64,000 bases of DNA from an uncultured Opitutales bacterium (lineage in GTDB: Bacteria; Verrucomicrobiota; Verrucomicrobiia; Opitutales; UBA953), in assembly GCA_934675585.1 (NCBI GenBank), contig CAKUQY010000007.1, forward strand, positions 1 to 64,000, given 5' to 3'. The notes under the pieces are model-generated. The model saw only the letters and a list, made by a program, of their open reading frames with translations, did no database searches and was not told where the DNA came from. Below are positions 36,146 to 44,609 of the stretch, in pieces. The translations under genes and the position numbers were made by a program. The first letter of the stretch is position 1; every line of letters starts with the position of its first letter.

Positions 36146-37327
36146 TTAGCGTCCGCCACAAAGAATCGCGCACACTCGCGGGAAGAGTTTTTTTAACGCT
36201 TGATAAAGCGCGATGCAAATGAAAATGGTGATTGCCGGCGACAGGAAATATTTTGCGATCTGGGCAAACGCGTTGTCCCAAACAATCAGTTTTTCTACGA
36301 GCATTTTCGAGCAGGCGTTAATGAGAATTCCGTGTGCGGCAAAAATAAAAAATGTGCTTGAAGCGAGCCAATGATGGACGCGAACATAATTATTTTTAAC
36401 GAGCCACGTTGCAAAGTTGAACGCGCAAATAACGCCAGCAATGCGGAAAAACGGCATAATGTTTTGCCCAATTGGCGTGTTGTTCCAAGCATCGACGAGC
36501 ACGGCGGGAACGAATGTCAAACACGCGAGCATCAGCGCGGGAACGCTGATTTTTCGGCAAAATTCGATAATTGTTTTTTGGTGAATCGAAAAATACGCGC
36601 CGAATGAAAAGAAGGAAACGGCGTCGATTTTAAATCCGGGAACGTCAAACCAAACGCGGCTGACAAAACAAAGCGCGAGCAGGGACAAAAAAGTTTTCCC
36701 GAATTTTTTGAGGCAGAAAAAAATGAGCGGACTCAAAATCATCACAACCATCAAATCGCGAATAAACCAAAGCGGAACAACGGCGGGATAAGTCATAAAA
36801 GTTTCGCCGCCAAGCCAAGTCGTTCCCGCGGATTCGTTGACATTTTTATCCCAGAAAAAATGCAGCCAGTCGGTGTTTGTCAAAAAATCGCCGATGCGCG
36901 AAAACGGTTTGTGTTTTATGATTGATGATGCCGAGAGCGCGAAAATACTTGCAAAAATTGAAAGAAAATTCCAAAGCAAATAGGGCGTTAAAAGCGTGCG
37001 GGAACGCTTTCTGAGCTTTTGCCAATAGTCGGCAATTTTGAAAGAATTTGTTTTTGCGAAAAAATAATAACCCGAAATCACGAAAAATACGGGAACGGCA
37101 ATGTGAGTTAAAACCGAAGAAAGCCCGATCGCAATCGCGTAATAAAGATTTTCCCACGCGGGAACGCTCCAATGAATTGTTTCAATGTCAATTTCTGGAC
37201 GACTGTGCAAAATGACGACTGCCGCCGCCATTGGAAATCTCAGCCAGTCGCAAACTTTTGATTGCAGCGCAAAATTATTTGCGGGAACGCTTGTTGAAAA
37301 ATTTGTTTCTTTTTCGATTTTTGCCAT
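36146..37327 (-). CDS. Acyltransferase-3 family membrane protein
   Basis: Integral membrane protein of 393 residues with about ten hydrophobic segments. The N-terminal SKVCDWLRFPMAAAVVILHS, with the histidine of the family active site, and PVFFVISGYYFF are characteristic of the Acyltransferase_3 (OafA/NodX-like) family, which transfers acetyl or other acyl groups to exported polysaccharides. The substrate is unknown and no polysaccharide locus is nearby. On the minus strand, a TTGCGT and a run of ten T lie upstream of the start, resembling the poly-T promoters of the PEP-CTERM genes, but no good -10 box is seen. Confidence 0.85.
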   Translation of the reverse strand: MAKIEKETNFSTSVPANNFALQSKVCDWLRFPMAAAVVILHSRPEIDIETIHWSVPAWENLYYAIAIGLSSVLTHIAVPVFFVISGYYFFAKTNSFKIADYWQKLRKRSRTLLTPYLLWNFLSIFASIFALSASSIIKHKPFSRIGDFLTNTDWLHFFWDKNVNESAGTTWLGGETFMTYPAVVPLWFIRDLMVVMILSPLIFFCLKKFGKTFLSLLALCFVSRVWFDVPGFKIDAVSFFSFGAYFSIHQKTIIEFCRKISVPALMLACLTFVPAVLVDAWNNTPIGQNIMPFFRIAGVICAFNFATWLVKNNYVRVHHWLASSTFFIFAAHGILINACSKMLVEKLIVWDNAFAQIAKYFLSPAITIFICIALYQALKKLFPRVCAILCGGR

Positions 37328-37419
37328 AATCTCAAAATGTCAAAAAAAAAACGAACGCAAGTTTAAAATAAAAAATACAAATTGCGCGCTAAAAAACACG
37401 TTCCCGCGATTTAAACTTT

Positions 37420-37448
37420 TTGCAAGTTGTAGGTTTTAACTTTATAAT
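37420..37448 (+). promoter_or_regulatory. Promoter of plsY
   Basis: TTGCAA (37420-37425), 17-nt spacer, TATAAT (37443-37448). The ATG is only 6 nt beyond the -10 box, so the predicted transcript starts at or next to the start codon. Confidence 0.7.
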
Positions 37449-37454
37449 AGGCGT

Positions 37455-38117
37455 ATGAATACTTCTATTTTATTTCCTGCGGTAGCGTTGATTTTGGGCT
37501 ACTTTTTGGGTGCGATTCCGTTTGCGGTGATGATTGCGCGCAAGTATGGCGTTGATATTTTAAAGTCGGGCAGTGGGAATCCGGGGGCGACAAATGTAAA
37601 GCGTTGTTGCGGAAAAAAGGCGGGAAACACGGTTTTCTTTTTGGATATGTTGAAAGGTTTTGTGGCGTCGTTTTGGCCGCTTGTTTTTAGCTGGATTGTT
37701 GCGGGAACGGTGGAGCAAGATGTGGCGGTGGCGCAACTTTGCGGTTTTGTGGGCGCGGTGCTCGGACATTGTTTTTCGGTGTTTTTGAAATTCAAGGGCG
37801 GCAAGGGCGTTTCGACGACGATTGGCGGTTTGCTGGGCGCGATGCCGTTGGCGATTTTGGCGGGTCTTGTCGTTTGGTTGATTTTTTATTTTGCGACAAA
37901 AATCGTGGCGATTGCATCAATTGCATTTGGTTTGGTGTTGCCGATTGTTGCGATGGTTTACGCGAAATTCGGCATTGGAAATTACTCGAATCTTGAAATC
38001 GTTTTTTGTTTGGCGCTCGCGATTTTTATTATTGTGATGCACCAATCAAATATTCGTCGTTTGATTGCAGGTAATGAAAATTCGTTTAAGAAAAATGATA
38101 CAAAAGAAAGTAAATAA
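37455..38117 (+). CDS. plsY: Acyl-phosphate glycerol-3-phosphate acyltransferase
   Basis: Inner-membrane enzyme of 220 residues that starts phospholipid synthesis by acylating glycerol-3-phosphate from acyl phosphate. It has about five hydrophobic segments and the three PlsY loops: SGNPGATNVKR with the glycerol-phosphate-binding residues, HCFSVFLKFKGGKGVST, and a late conserved HQSNIRRL. The C-terminal tail is hydrophilic. Directly adjoining: the next ATG follows the stop without a gap, so hom is co-transcribed. No Shine-Dalgarno; probably leaderless. Confidence 0.92.
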   Translation: MNTSILFPAVALILGYFLGAIPFAVMIARKYGVDILKSGSGNPGATNVKRCCGKKAGNTVFFLDMLKGFVASFWPLVFSWIVAGTVEQDVAVAQLCGFVGAVLGHCFSVFLKFKGGKGVSTTIGGLLGAMPLAILAGLVVWLIFYFATKIVAIASIAFGLVLPIVAMVYAKFGIGNYSNLEIVFCLALAIFIIVMHQSNIRRLIAGNENSFKKNDTKESK

Positions 38118-39443
38118 ATGAAAAAAATTGGAATTGGTTTTATTGGTTTTGGTACAGTGGGTCAAGGTGTTTGGAAAAATCTTGAACCACAACGCAAAGA
38201 ACTTGAAAATCGTTTGGGCGTAGAAATCGCGTTCCCGCGCATTGCGGTTCGCGATCTTAATCGTTCCCGCGACGTGGACGTTCCCGCAGAAATTCTGACG
38301 GACGATCCTTACGCGGTGATTAACGATCCAAATGTTGATATTGTTTGCGAATTGATGGGCGGCACGAGCAAGGCAAAAGAATACACGGTGGCAGCGCTCA
38401 AAGCCGGAAAAGTTGTGGTTACCGCCAACAAAGCGTTGATTTATGAATCAGGCAGCGAATTGTTTGAATTGGTCAAAAATTATGGTGGCCACTATTATTT
38501 TGAAGCGTCGGTTGCGGGAGCGATTCCGATTATTAAAACCTTGCGCGAAGGTTTAGTCGCCAATCGTTTTCAGTCGATTGCGGGCATTATTAACGGCACG
38601 TGCAATTATATTCTTACGCGCATGCAGGCGGAACGCAAATCTTACGAAACAATTCTCGCGGACGCCAAGGCATTGGGCTACGTCGAGCAGGATGATTCGC
38701 TTGATTTGGACGGCAAAGACGCGTTTCACAAAGCGGTGATTTTGGCGTTTCTCGCGCACGGGAAATGGGTTGACGAAGATCACGCGCTTGTGGAAGGCAT
38801 TCGCAATGTTACGCTCGAAGATATGGATCTCGCGCAAAACTTTGGCTACCGCATTAAATTAATTGGTTTGATTCGTCGCAATTTTGAAAAGAACGCGCTT
38901 TCGTTGAGCGTTTCGCCTTCGTTGGTGCCGCTCGATAAAACATTGGCGCGCGTTGACGGTGTTTACAATGCAATCAAACTTTCGGGCGATGTCGCGGGAA
39001 CGACAATTCTCATCGGTCGCGGCGCGGGACGAGACGCAACTTCTTCGGCGGTAATTTCAGACCTCGTCGATGCAATTATCGGCATTCGCGACGACGCACA
39101 CAAATTCTTTACGGCTTCAGATATTGACGCTAATTATCGCTTGGGCGAGGGCTTGCGCATGGCGACGATGGACGAAATCAAATCGCCGTTTTACATTCGC
39201 GTTACCGTCGCGGATCAAGTCGGCGTGCTCGCAGAAATCTATCGCGATTTGGCAGAACTCAATATTTCAATCGCCAAAGTGGCAACTTACGAACACCGCG
39301 AAACCAGCACGGGAACGGTAACATTATTGACTTATCCAACCTCTGAAACAAAAATGGAAGAATTGTTTGAGCGCTTTGGAAAAATCAAAAACATTCTCGG
39401 CAAACCATTGCTCTTGCGTGTTTACGAATCGACGCGCGGCTAA
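38118..39443 (+). CDS. hom: Homoserine dehydrogenase with ACT domain
   Basis: NAD(P)H-dependent enzyme of 441 residues that reduces aspartate semialdehyde to homoserine on the way to threonine and methionine. GFIGFGTVGQGVWKNL is the nucleotide-binding loop, TANKALI and the GIINGTCNYILTRM segment form the substrate site, and a C-terminal ACT domain (about residues 360-441) normally mediates threonine inhibition. It is translationally adjoined to plsY although the two pathways are unrelated. Confidence 0.94.
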   Translation: MKKIGIGFIGFGTVGQGVWKNLEPQRKELENRLGVEIAFPRIAVRDLNRSRDVDVPAEILTDDPYAVINDPNVDIVCELMGGTSKAKEYTVAALKAGKVVVTANKALIYESGSELFELVKNYGGHYYFEASVAGAIPIIKTLREGLVANRFQSIAGIINGTCNYILTRMQAERKSYETILADAKALGYVEQDDSLDLDGKDAFHKAVILAFLAHGKWVDEDHALVEGIRNVTLEDMDLAQNFGYRIKLIGLIRRNFEKNALSLSVSPSLVPLDKTLARVDGVYNAIKLSGDVAGTTILIGRGAGRDATSSAVISDLVDAIIGIRDDAHKFFTASDIDANYRLGEGLRMATMDEIKSPFYIRVTVADQVGVLAEIYRDLAELNISIAKVATYEHRETSTGTVTLLTYPTSETKMEELFERFGKIKNILGKPLLLRVYESTRG

Positions 39444-39503
39444 AAAACGCTTCGCGGGAACGCTATTTTCGGCGGTAACCTGAAAACTTTATATAAAACT
39501 TAA

Positions 39504-41264
39504 ATGAATATAATTTTTTTTAAAGTCATTTTAATTACTTCCGTCTTGGTTATTGGCGGGAACGCGCTTTGGGCGGCTCCCAAAAAAGGCAAGGAAGTTA
39601 CGCTCGAAGACGTTTTGGAAACGAATATTTTTGCGCCCGCCAACAACGACAAAATCCCAGCGGCGAAAGACAAAGTTATCGGGAAATGGAGTTGGGCGAC
39701 TTGCAAAAAGGACGAAATCGATTTGCCGACGCGGAAAAATCCTTGGAAGGACGCGAGAAAAATTAGCGATTTGATTAGCAAAATCGACGGCATTATGGAG
39801 GGAACGCCGAAGAAAACGAAAGCCGTTCCCGCCGCGGAGGATTTTCCGGGCGTTCCCAAAGGCGAATGCGATTTGCTGGAACGCACCGTTGAAATCGACC
39901 CAACGATCGGCGGTTGGCACAGTCTCGGGCTTTACGCGCCGCCTGGGCAAAAAATCACGCTGACGTTGAAAGGCAAACAGCGTTGGCCCGTAACTTTGCG
40001 AATCGGCTGCCACACGGATTTTTTGACGATGAGCCACCTCGAGAAAAATCACGGCGGCGTTTTGCAGCGCGCGCCCAAAATGACGAATTCGATTCGTTTG
40101 GATTCTGGCAAAAAAACGGTCGAGCTGGCGAATCCGTTCGGTGGGCTGATTTATCTCGACGTGCCGTTGCAGGAGGGAAAAAACGCGAAGCCGCAGAAAT
40201 TTGTGATCGAGGGCGGGATTATGTCACCGCTTTACATCATGGGACCCAAGGACGAAAAAACGGGCGTTGAAATCGCCGTCGTCAAAAGCGACGAATGGCA
40301 AAAACAACTTGCGGAATCAAAAGCGCCCTGGGGCGAAATCGCAACGCCGCGGCTGATTTTTACGCTTCCTGACGAATATTTGCAATTTATGAAATTGCCG
40401 CGCCGCATTTGCAAACAGTTGCAAAACGGGATGGCTATGTGCGACTGGCTGATCGGCTGGGACGAGTGTTATCCGAAAGAACTGCTCACGCCGATGCGTT
40501 TTGTGCTTGATATTCAGATTTCCCTCGGCTGGGGGCATTCGGGCTATCCCGCAATGGGTTACATGGCTTGGGGCAATTGTATCAAAGACGGCTCGCTGGT
40601 GAAAGACGGCAGCTGGGGACTTTACCACGAAATGGGGCACAATCACCAGTGGATGCCGTTCCGTTTCGACGGTTGCGGCGAAGTTACGGTAAATCTTTTT
40701 TCCTGCATCGCGCAAACGCAGGGACTCGGCGTTCCCTATGAGCGCGCTTGGGACGGAGGGGATTTGACTGGCAGAAGCATGCGCGTTCCCGTGATCGAAT
40801 TTGTCAAAAGCAAAAAAACTTATAATGAAGAAGAGGACGATCGCCTGAAACTTTACTTTTTCGTCGATTTGATGCGCAGTTTGGGTTACGATTCGTTCCG
40901 AAAAGTCGCGTTGCGTTATCACAAGGAAAAGCCGAAATTGAGCAGCAATCAAGAAAACTGGGATTATTTTTTCCTGACGCTTTGCGATGTCGTTGATAAA
41001 AATCTGACGCCGTATTTCGAACTTTGGAAAATCGATCTTTCTTCCAAAGCCAAGCAAAAGGCGAAAGGTCGCTACAAAGAAGACTGGTTGCCATGCCCAG
41101 GTTATCCCAAACGCATGCCTGCTTACAAAGCTGAAAGCAAGGCGATTGCCGATCGCATCAAAGCTGTCGAAGACGTTCAAAAAGCTAAACGCGAAAAGGC
41201 CGCCAAAGAAAAAGCCGCCGCAGAACGACGGGAACGCCAACGCAAAATGCTGGAAGCGATTTAA
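39504..41264 (+). CDS. Secreted M60-like (enhancin-type) zinc metallopeptidase
   Basis: Exported protein of 586 residues. A signal peptide (1-24) is followed by a region of unclear fold (about 25-150, ending in a beta-rich part with GLYAPPGQKITL, as in M60-associated N-terminal domains) and a gluzincin domain with HEMGH (His375, Glu376, His379) and a downstream Glu393 in GCGEVTVNLFS as third zinc ligand. Related M60/PF13402 proteins from gut bacteria and from baculoviruses (enhancins) attack mucin. The C-terminus is a Lys/Ala/Arg-rich helix. The role as mucinase is inferred from the family. No binding module for carbohydrate is recognised. Confidence 0.85.
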   Translation: MNIIFFKVILITSVLVIGGNALWAAPKKGKEVTLEDVLETNIFAPANNDKIPAAKDKVIGKWSWATCKKDEIDLPTRKNPWKDARKISDLISKIDGIMEGTPKKTKAVPAAEDFPGVPKGECDLLERTVEIDPTIGGWHSLGLYAPPGQKITLTLKGKQRWPVTLRIGCHTDFLTMSHLEKNHGGVLQRAPKMTNSIRLDSGKKTVELANPFGGLIYLDVPLQEGKNAKPQKFVIEGGIMSPLYIMGPKDEKTGVEIAVVKSDEWQKQLAESKAPWGEIATPRLIFTLPDEYLQFMKLPRRICKQLQNGMAMCDWLIGWDECYPKELLTPMRFVLDIQISLGWGHSGYPAMGYMAWGNCIKDGSLVKDGSWGLYHEMGHNHQWMPFRFDGCGEVTVNLFSCIAQTQGLGVPYERAWDGGDLTGRSMRVPVIEFVKSKKTYNEEEDDRLKLYFFVDLMRSLGYDSFRKVALRYHKEKPKLSSNQENWDYFFLTLCDVVDKNLTPYFELWKIDLSSKAKQKAKGRYKEDWLPCPGYPKRMPAYKAESKAIADRIKAVEDVQKAKREKAAKEKAAAERRERQRKMLEAI

Positions 41265-41282
41265 TTTTTCGAGCGTTCGCTT

Positions 41283-42272
41283 ATGGTTGAAATTTCGGGA
41301 TACGCTTTGTTTTCCGCCACGATGCCAGTGCTGGCAATAATGGCGATCGGCTGGCTTTTTCGCAAAAAAAAATGGGTCGGCGAAGAAGTTCAGTTCGGGC
41401 TGATGCGCTTAGTGATATGGATTTTCACGCCGGCGCTGATTATTGATCGCGTGTTGTTTAATCCGCTGATTAAAAATTTTAGCGACGTTTCGACCGTTTT
41501 GATTGCGGGCTTTGCGTCCGTCGCGGTGGGCATTTTGGTTTCTGCGGGAGTTGCCCGTTTTTTCGGAATCGACTCGCGGGAACGCCGCCGCGTGTTCGGT
41601 TATACGACGGGAATTTACAATTACGGCTACATCGCGCTACCGATTTGTATGACGCTTTGCCCGCCCGACACTTCGGGAATGATGCTGCTTTTTAATTCGG
41701 GAATCGAGGTCAGTGTTTGGACGATCGGTGTTTCGTTTTTGCTCGGCGCGTTTCGGCCGAAACAGCTTTTAAAAGCGTTTGTGAACCCGATTTTTGTAAC
41801 GATGGTGCTGACGCTTGTTTTAAAACTCACTGGGCTGAATGAATACGTTCCCGCCTGGATCGCCAATCCCGATCCCGCGCTGCCGAGCTTGTCCAAACAG
41901 CTGGGCGCGTGCATGATTCCCAGTGGCATTTTGCTGGTGGGAATGTCGTTGCCTGTTCTGTTGAGCGGATTTCGCTGGTTTGACGATTGGAAAATTTCAG
42001 CGGGCGCCATTTTGATGCGCCTGATTGTCGTTCCCGCGCTGATGTTGCTCGCGGCGCTGTTCGTTCCCGCGATCCCGCAAGATTTGCGCTACATTTTGAT
42101 TATTCAGTCGGCGATGCCGCCGGCAATGTTGCCGATCGTGATTGTGCAGTTTTATCAAGGCGACGCCAAATTAGCGTTGCGCGTCGTGATGGTGGGAACG
42201 CTCGCCTGTTTCGTGACGCTACCGTTTTGGATTAAATTCGGTTTTTGGGCGCTCGCAAAAATCAGCGCATAA
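41283..42272 (+). CDS. AEC-family (auxin efflux carrier-like) transporter
   Basis: Membrane protein of 329 residues with about ten hydrophobic segments and the AEC family pattern: [18 protein letters not shown] at the N-terminus, [13 protein letters not shown] in the middle and [17 protein letters not shown] near the end. Bacterial members are thought to export or take up organic acids such as malate or other small anions; the substrate is not identifiable. Placed between the M60-like peptidase and folD with short gaps. Confidence 0.85.
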   Translation: MVEISGYALFSATMPVLAIMAIGWLFRKKKWVGEEVQFGLMRLVIWIFTPALIIDRVLFNPLIKNFSDVSTVLIAGFASVAVGILVSAGVARFFGIDSRERRRVFGYTTGIYNYGYIALPICMTLCPPDTSGMMLLFNSGIEVSVWTIGVSFLLGAFRPKQLLKAFVNPIFVTMVLTLVLKLTGLNEYVPAWIANPDPALPSLSKQLGACMIPSGILLVGMSLPVLLSGFRWFDDWKISAGAILMRLIVVPALMLLAALFVPAIPQDLRYILIIQSAMPPAMLPIVIVQFYQGDAKLALRVVMVGTLACFVTLPFWIKFGFWALAKISA

Positions 42273-42292
42273 TTTTAAAGTTTGAATTGAAA

Positions 42293-43162
42293 ATGGAAAT
42301 TATCGACGGGAACAAAATCGCCCGACAAATTGTCGAGGAATTAAAAATCGCGACCGCGCGTTTGCGCGAAGAGCGGGGCATCACGCCGCACATCGTCGTC
42401 GTGCGCGTCGGGAACGATCCCGCCAGCGTTTCCTACGTGAAAAAAAAGGAAGCGACCGCGCAGGAAATCGGCTTCAAAAGCACGGTTGACGTTTTACCTG
42501 AAACGATTTCACAGGCGGAACTCGAAACGGTGATTGACGGCTACAACGCCGATCCCGCCGTGCACGGAATTTTGGTGCAGGCACCGCTGCCGAAACACAT
42601 TGACGAAACGGCGATTTTTAACCGCGTCGTTCCCGCCAAGGATGTTGACGGCTTTTCCGCAGCGAATATTGGATTGCTGGCGCAGGAAATTCCAGGAGCG
42701 GTTGCGCCTTGCACGCCGGCAGGAATTATGGAAATGCTTCGCCGCACGGGAACGCAAATCAGGGGCGCACACGCGGTCGTCATCGGGCGTTCGCAAATTG
42801 TGGGGAAACCGATTGCGAATTTGCTGCTTGCCTGCGACGCGAGCGCAACCGTTACCGTTTGCCATTCGGCGACAAAAAATTTGGCAGAAATCACCCGCAC
42901 GGCGGACATTTTGATTGCAGCCATTGGCAAAGCAAAATTCGTTACCGCAGGTATGATTAAACCTGGCGCAACCGTGATTGACGTGGGAATCAATCGCGTT
43001 CCCGACGCGAGCAAAAAAAGCGGTTTCCGTCTTGTCGGCGATGTTGATTTTGACGCGGTCGCGCCACTGTGCGCGCGAATCACGCCCGTTCCCGGCGGCG
43101 TCGGTCCAATGACCGTCGCTATGCTGATGAAAAACACCTTCACCACCGCTGAACGTTCCTAA
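42293..43162 (+). CDS. folD: Methylenetetrahydrofolate dehydrogenase / cyclohydrolase
   Basis: Bifunctional cytoplasmic enzyme of 289 residues interconverting 5,10-methylene-, methenyl- and 10-formyl-tetrahydrofolate. [13 protein letters not shown] carries the catalytic Lys and Tyr; [16 protein letters not shown] (nucleotide site) and [15 protein letters not shown] are the other family blocks. The ATG at 42293 is used because [10 protein letters not shown] is the usual N-terminus; a longer frame reaching back into the transporter gene was rejected. Confidence 0.94.
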   Translation: MEIIDGNKIARQIVEELKIATARLREERGITPHIVVVRVGNDPASVSYVKKKEATAQEIGFKSTVDVLPETISQAELETVIDGYNADPAVHGILVQAPLPKHIDETAIFNRVVPAKDVDGFSAANIGLLAQEIPGAVAPCTPAGIMEMLRRTGTQIRGAHAVVIGRSQIVGKPIANLLLACDASATVTVCHSATKNLAEITRTADILIAAIGKAKFVTAGMIKPGATVIDVGINRVPDASKKSGFRLVGDVDFDAVAPLCARITPVPGGVGPMTVAMLMKNTFTTAERS

Positions 43163-43180
43163 ACCACGGGAACGGTTTTT

Positions 43181-43221
43181 CAACTAAGGCAACTACGGGA
43201 AAATTAAAGGAAACTAAGAAA
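43181..43221 (+). repeat. Intergenic repeat CTAAGGCAACTACGGG
   Basis: About 40 bp, near-identical to 61524-61563 (same orientation). Confidence 0.8.
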
Positions 43222-43266
43222 TTTTGTTTGTTGCTCGGGAACGCGGGAGCGAGGAGGGATTTTTTT

Positions 43267-43341
43267 AACGCATACCGAGCGAAGCGACATTTAACATTAT
43301 GCAAATTAAAACGCATACCGAGCGAAGCGATATTTAACATT
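43267..43341 (-). repeat. Tandem pair of the GAGCGAAGCGACATTT repeat
   Basis: Two units (43267-43296 and 43310-43341) sharing AACGCATACCGAGCGAAGCG and then CATTTAACAT or TATTTAACAT; a third, inverted copy is at 27616-27660. Confidence 0.75.
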
Positions 43342-43390
43342 TCGCGAATTGTTTTTTGGGTAGCGCGGGAATGGGGCGGGAACGGGAATT

Positions 43391-43636
43391 TGAAAAGCCG
43401 TAGGTTCAATAGGATGAAATAGGAACGTTGTTTGTGCCGAAGGCACTAAAATAGCTTGCGATGGCTAACCCCTACAAAAGCGAGCGAATTTTATTTCAGT
43501 TATTTTCAAACTCGGTCATCGTCATTGTCATCGTCATAGTCGCGCGAATGCGCGTCTCGCGTGTGGGGGTAAATAAAAATAAAATCAGTCCAGAAGGGAG
43601 TGAATAAAAAAGTTGAGAGTTTGCGGGAACGCAAAA
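43391..43636 (+). repeat. Structured intergenic element, copy A
   Basis: About 245 bp, also present at 61336-61518 (copy B) and, inverted, at 63011-63230 (copy C). Conserved parts in order: CCGTAGG; hairpin GTGCCGAAGGCAC; GCTTGCGATGGCTAA; ACCCCTACA pairing with TGTGGGGGT across a variable internal segment; CAGAAGGGAGTG; and a closing dispersed-word copy. The internal segment of A has a duplicated GTCATCGTCAT unit. Copy A and C share an insert of about 70 bp that B lacks. The rest of the 613-nt gap 43163-43775 holds the other repeats and a promoter. Confidence 0.85.
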
Positions 43637-43708
43637 TTTTTATCACCGAATTGAGCCGAATTTTTCGAACGGTTTAACGAATTGTTTGGTTTGGAGACAA
43701 AAAAGTGC

Positions 43709-43734
43709 TTGCGTTTTTTTTTGATTTTTAGAAT
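43709..43734 (+). promoter_or_regulatory. Poly-T promoter of the first PEP-CTERM gene
   Basis: TTGCGT (43709-43714) and TAGAAT (43729-43734) with a spacer of 14 nt containing most of a run of nine T. It resembles 61775-61803, where the T run is thirteen and the spacer 17. Confidence 0.5.
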
Positions 43735-43775
43735 TTTAAGTGCAAAACAACATTAACCATCAATTCGTAAAAATC

Positions 43776-44390
43776 ATGAAAAACGTAATTCTTATTTCAA
43801 CATTTCTCGCCGCGGGAACGCTCGCCGCAAACGCCGCAACAACGCTGGGTTACAAAGGTGTGGGGTATTTTTATAAGGGAAAATGGTATAATGATAAAGA
43901 GATTGCACTGCTGAATTCCCAGTTGGAGCTATGTTCTGGATTTTACACATTTGAAACTTCGGCTCTTGATTTTAGCAATCTTAAATCGGCGATGTTTAAT
44001 ATTTATTTGAATGAACTTGTCGACGCTTGCAATTTGAAAATTTGGGCGGTGGAGCGTGAAAATACTGATTTGGGCGAAACTATTGCAAAGGGAATTATTG
44101 CGAGCGTAAATCGGGAAGCTGATTTTGTTTCAACTTCGCTTACGTCAGCTCAAAAGTGGTCTATGCTTTCGATCGACATTACGTCCGTGCTTCAAAAAAT
44201 TACAAAAGGGAACGATGTCGCGATTTTAATTGGGATAGACAGGGACGCTACTTGTTATTTGGATTATGGCCGTGGCGACCCTACAACTTTGTCGGTTGAA
44301 TTTGCCGTTCCCGAGCCGTCGATGTTTGGGTTAGTCGCGGGAACGCTCGCGCTGGCTTTGGCGGGAACGCGCCGCCGTCGTCGTAAATAA
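43776..44390 (+). CDS. PEP-CTERM sorting-domain protein
   Basis: Secreted protein of 204 residues. A signal peptide (1-21, LAANA) is followed by a beta-rich domain of unknown function and a PEP-CTERM tail: VPEPS, a hydrophobic stretch, then Arg-rich GTRRRRRK. Such proteins are cut and sorted by exosortase, which is not in the window. The tail is partly spelled by the dispersed word (AGT twice). Start at the ATG at 43776, directly before the signal peptide. Confidence 0.85.
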   Translation: MKNVILISTFLAAGTLAANAATTLGYKGVGYFYKGKWYNDKEIALLNSQLELCSGFYTFETSALDFSNLKSAMFNIYLNELVDACNLKIWAVERENTDLGETIAKGIIASVNREADFVSTSLTSAQKWSMLSIDITSVLQKITKGNDVAILIGIDRDATCYLDYGRGDPTTLSVEFAVPEPSMFGLVAGTLALALAGTRRRRRK

Positions 44391-44609
44391 TTGGGGAACG
44401 CAATTTTTCGTTCCCGCCGAATAAAACCCAAATAAAAATCCGTGAAATTTGTTCTAAATCCGCTTTAAAATCAAGCTTTTGTTTCCTTTGATTCCTTTGC
44501 GGTTAAAAAAATAATCCGTGTAATTCGGGCAATTCGTGGATAAAAAATCTGCGCGAACTTCAAAAACCGTTCCCGCGATTGGCATAAAAACTGCTACAAG
44601 AGAATTATT
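44391..44609. other. Gene-free gap upstream of htpG
   Basis: 219 nt with copies of the dispersed word near both ends and two ATCCGTG-containing stretches. No convincing heat-shock element (CIRCE) or promoter was found. Confidence 0.5.

Noticed and set aside
43391-43636. CRISPR array or riboswitch reading of the structured element
   Set aside because: No regular repeat-spacer pattern; copies lie at three sites in both orientations and without a fixed downstream gene class of known riboswitch type.
44391-44609. CIRCE or sigma-32 type heat-shock signal upstream of htpG
   Set aside because: No TTAGCACTC-N9-GAGTGCTAA or recognisable heat-shock promoter was seen.
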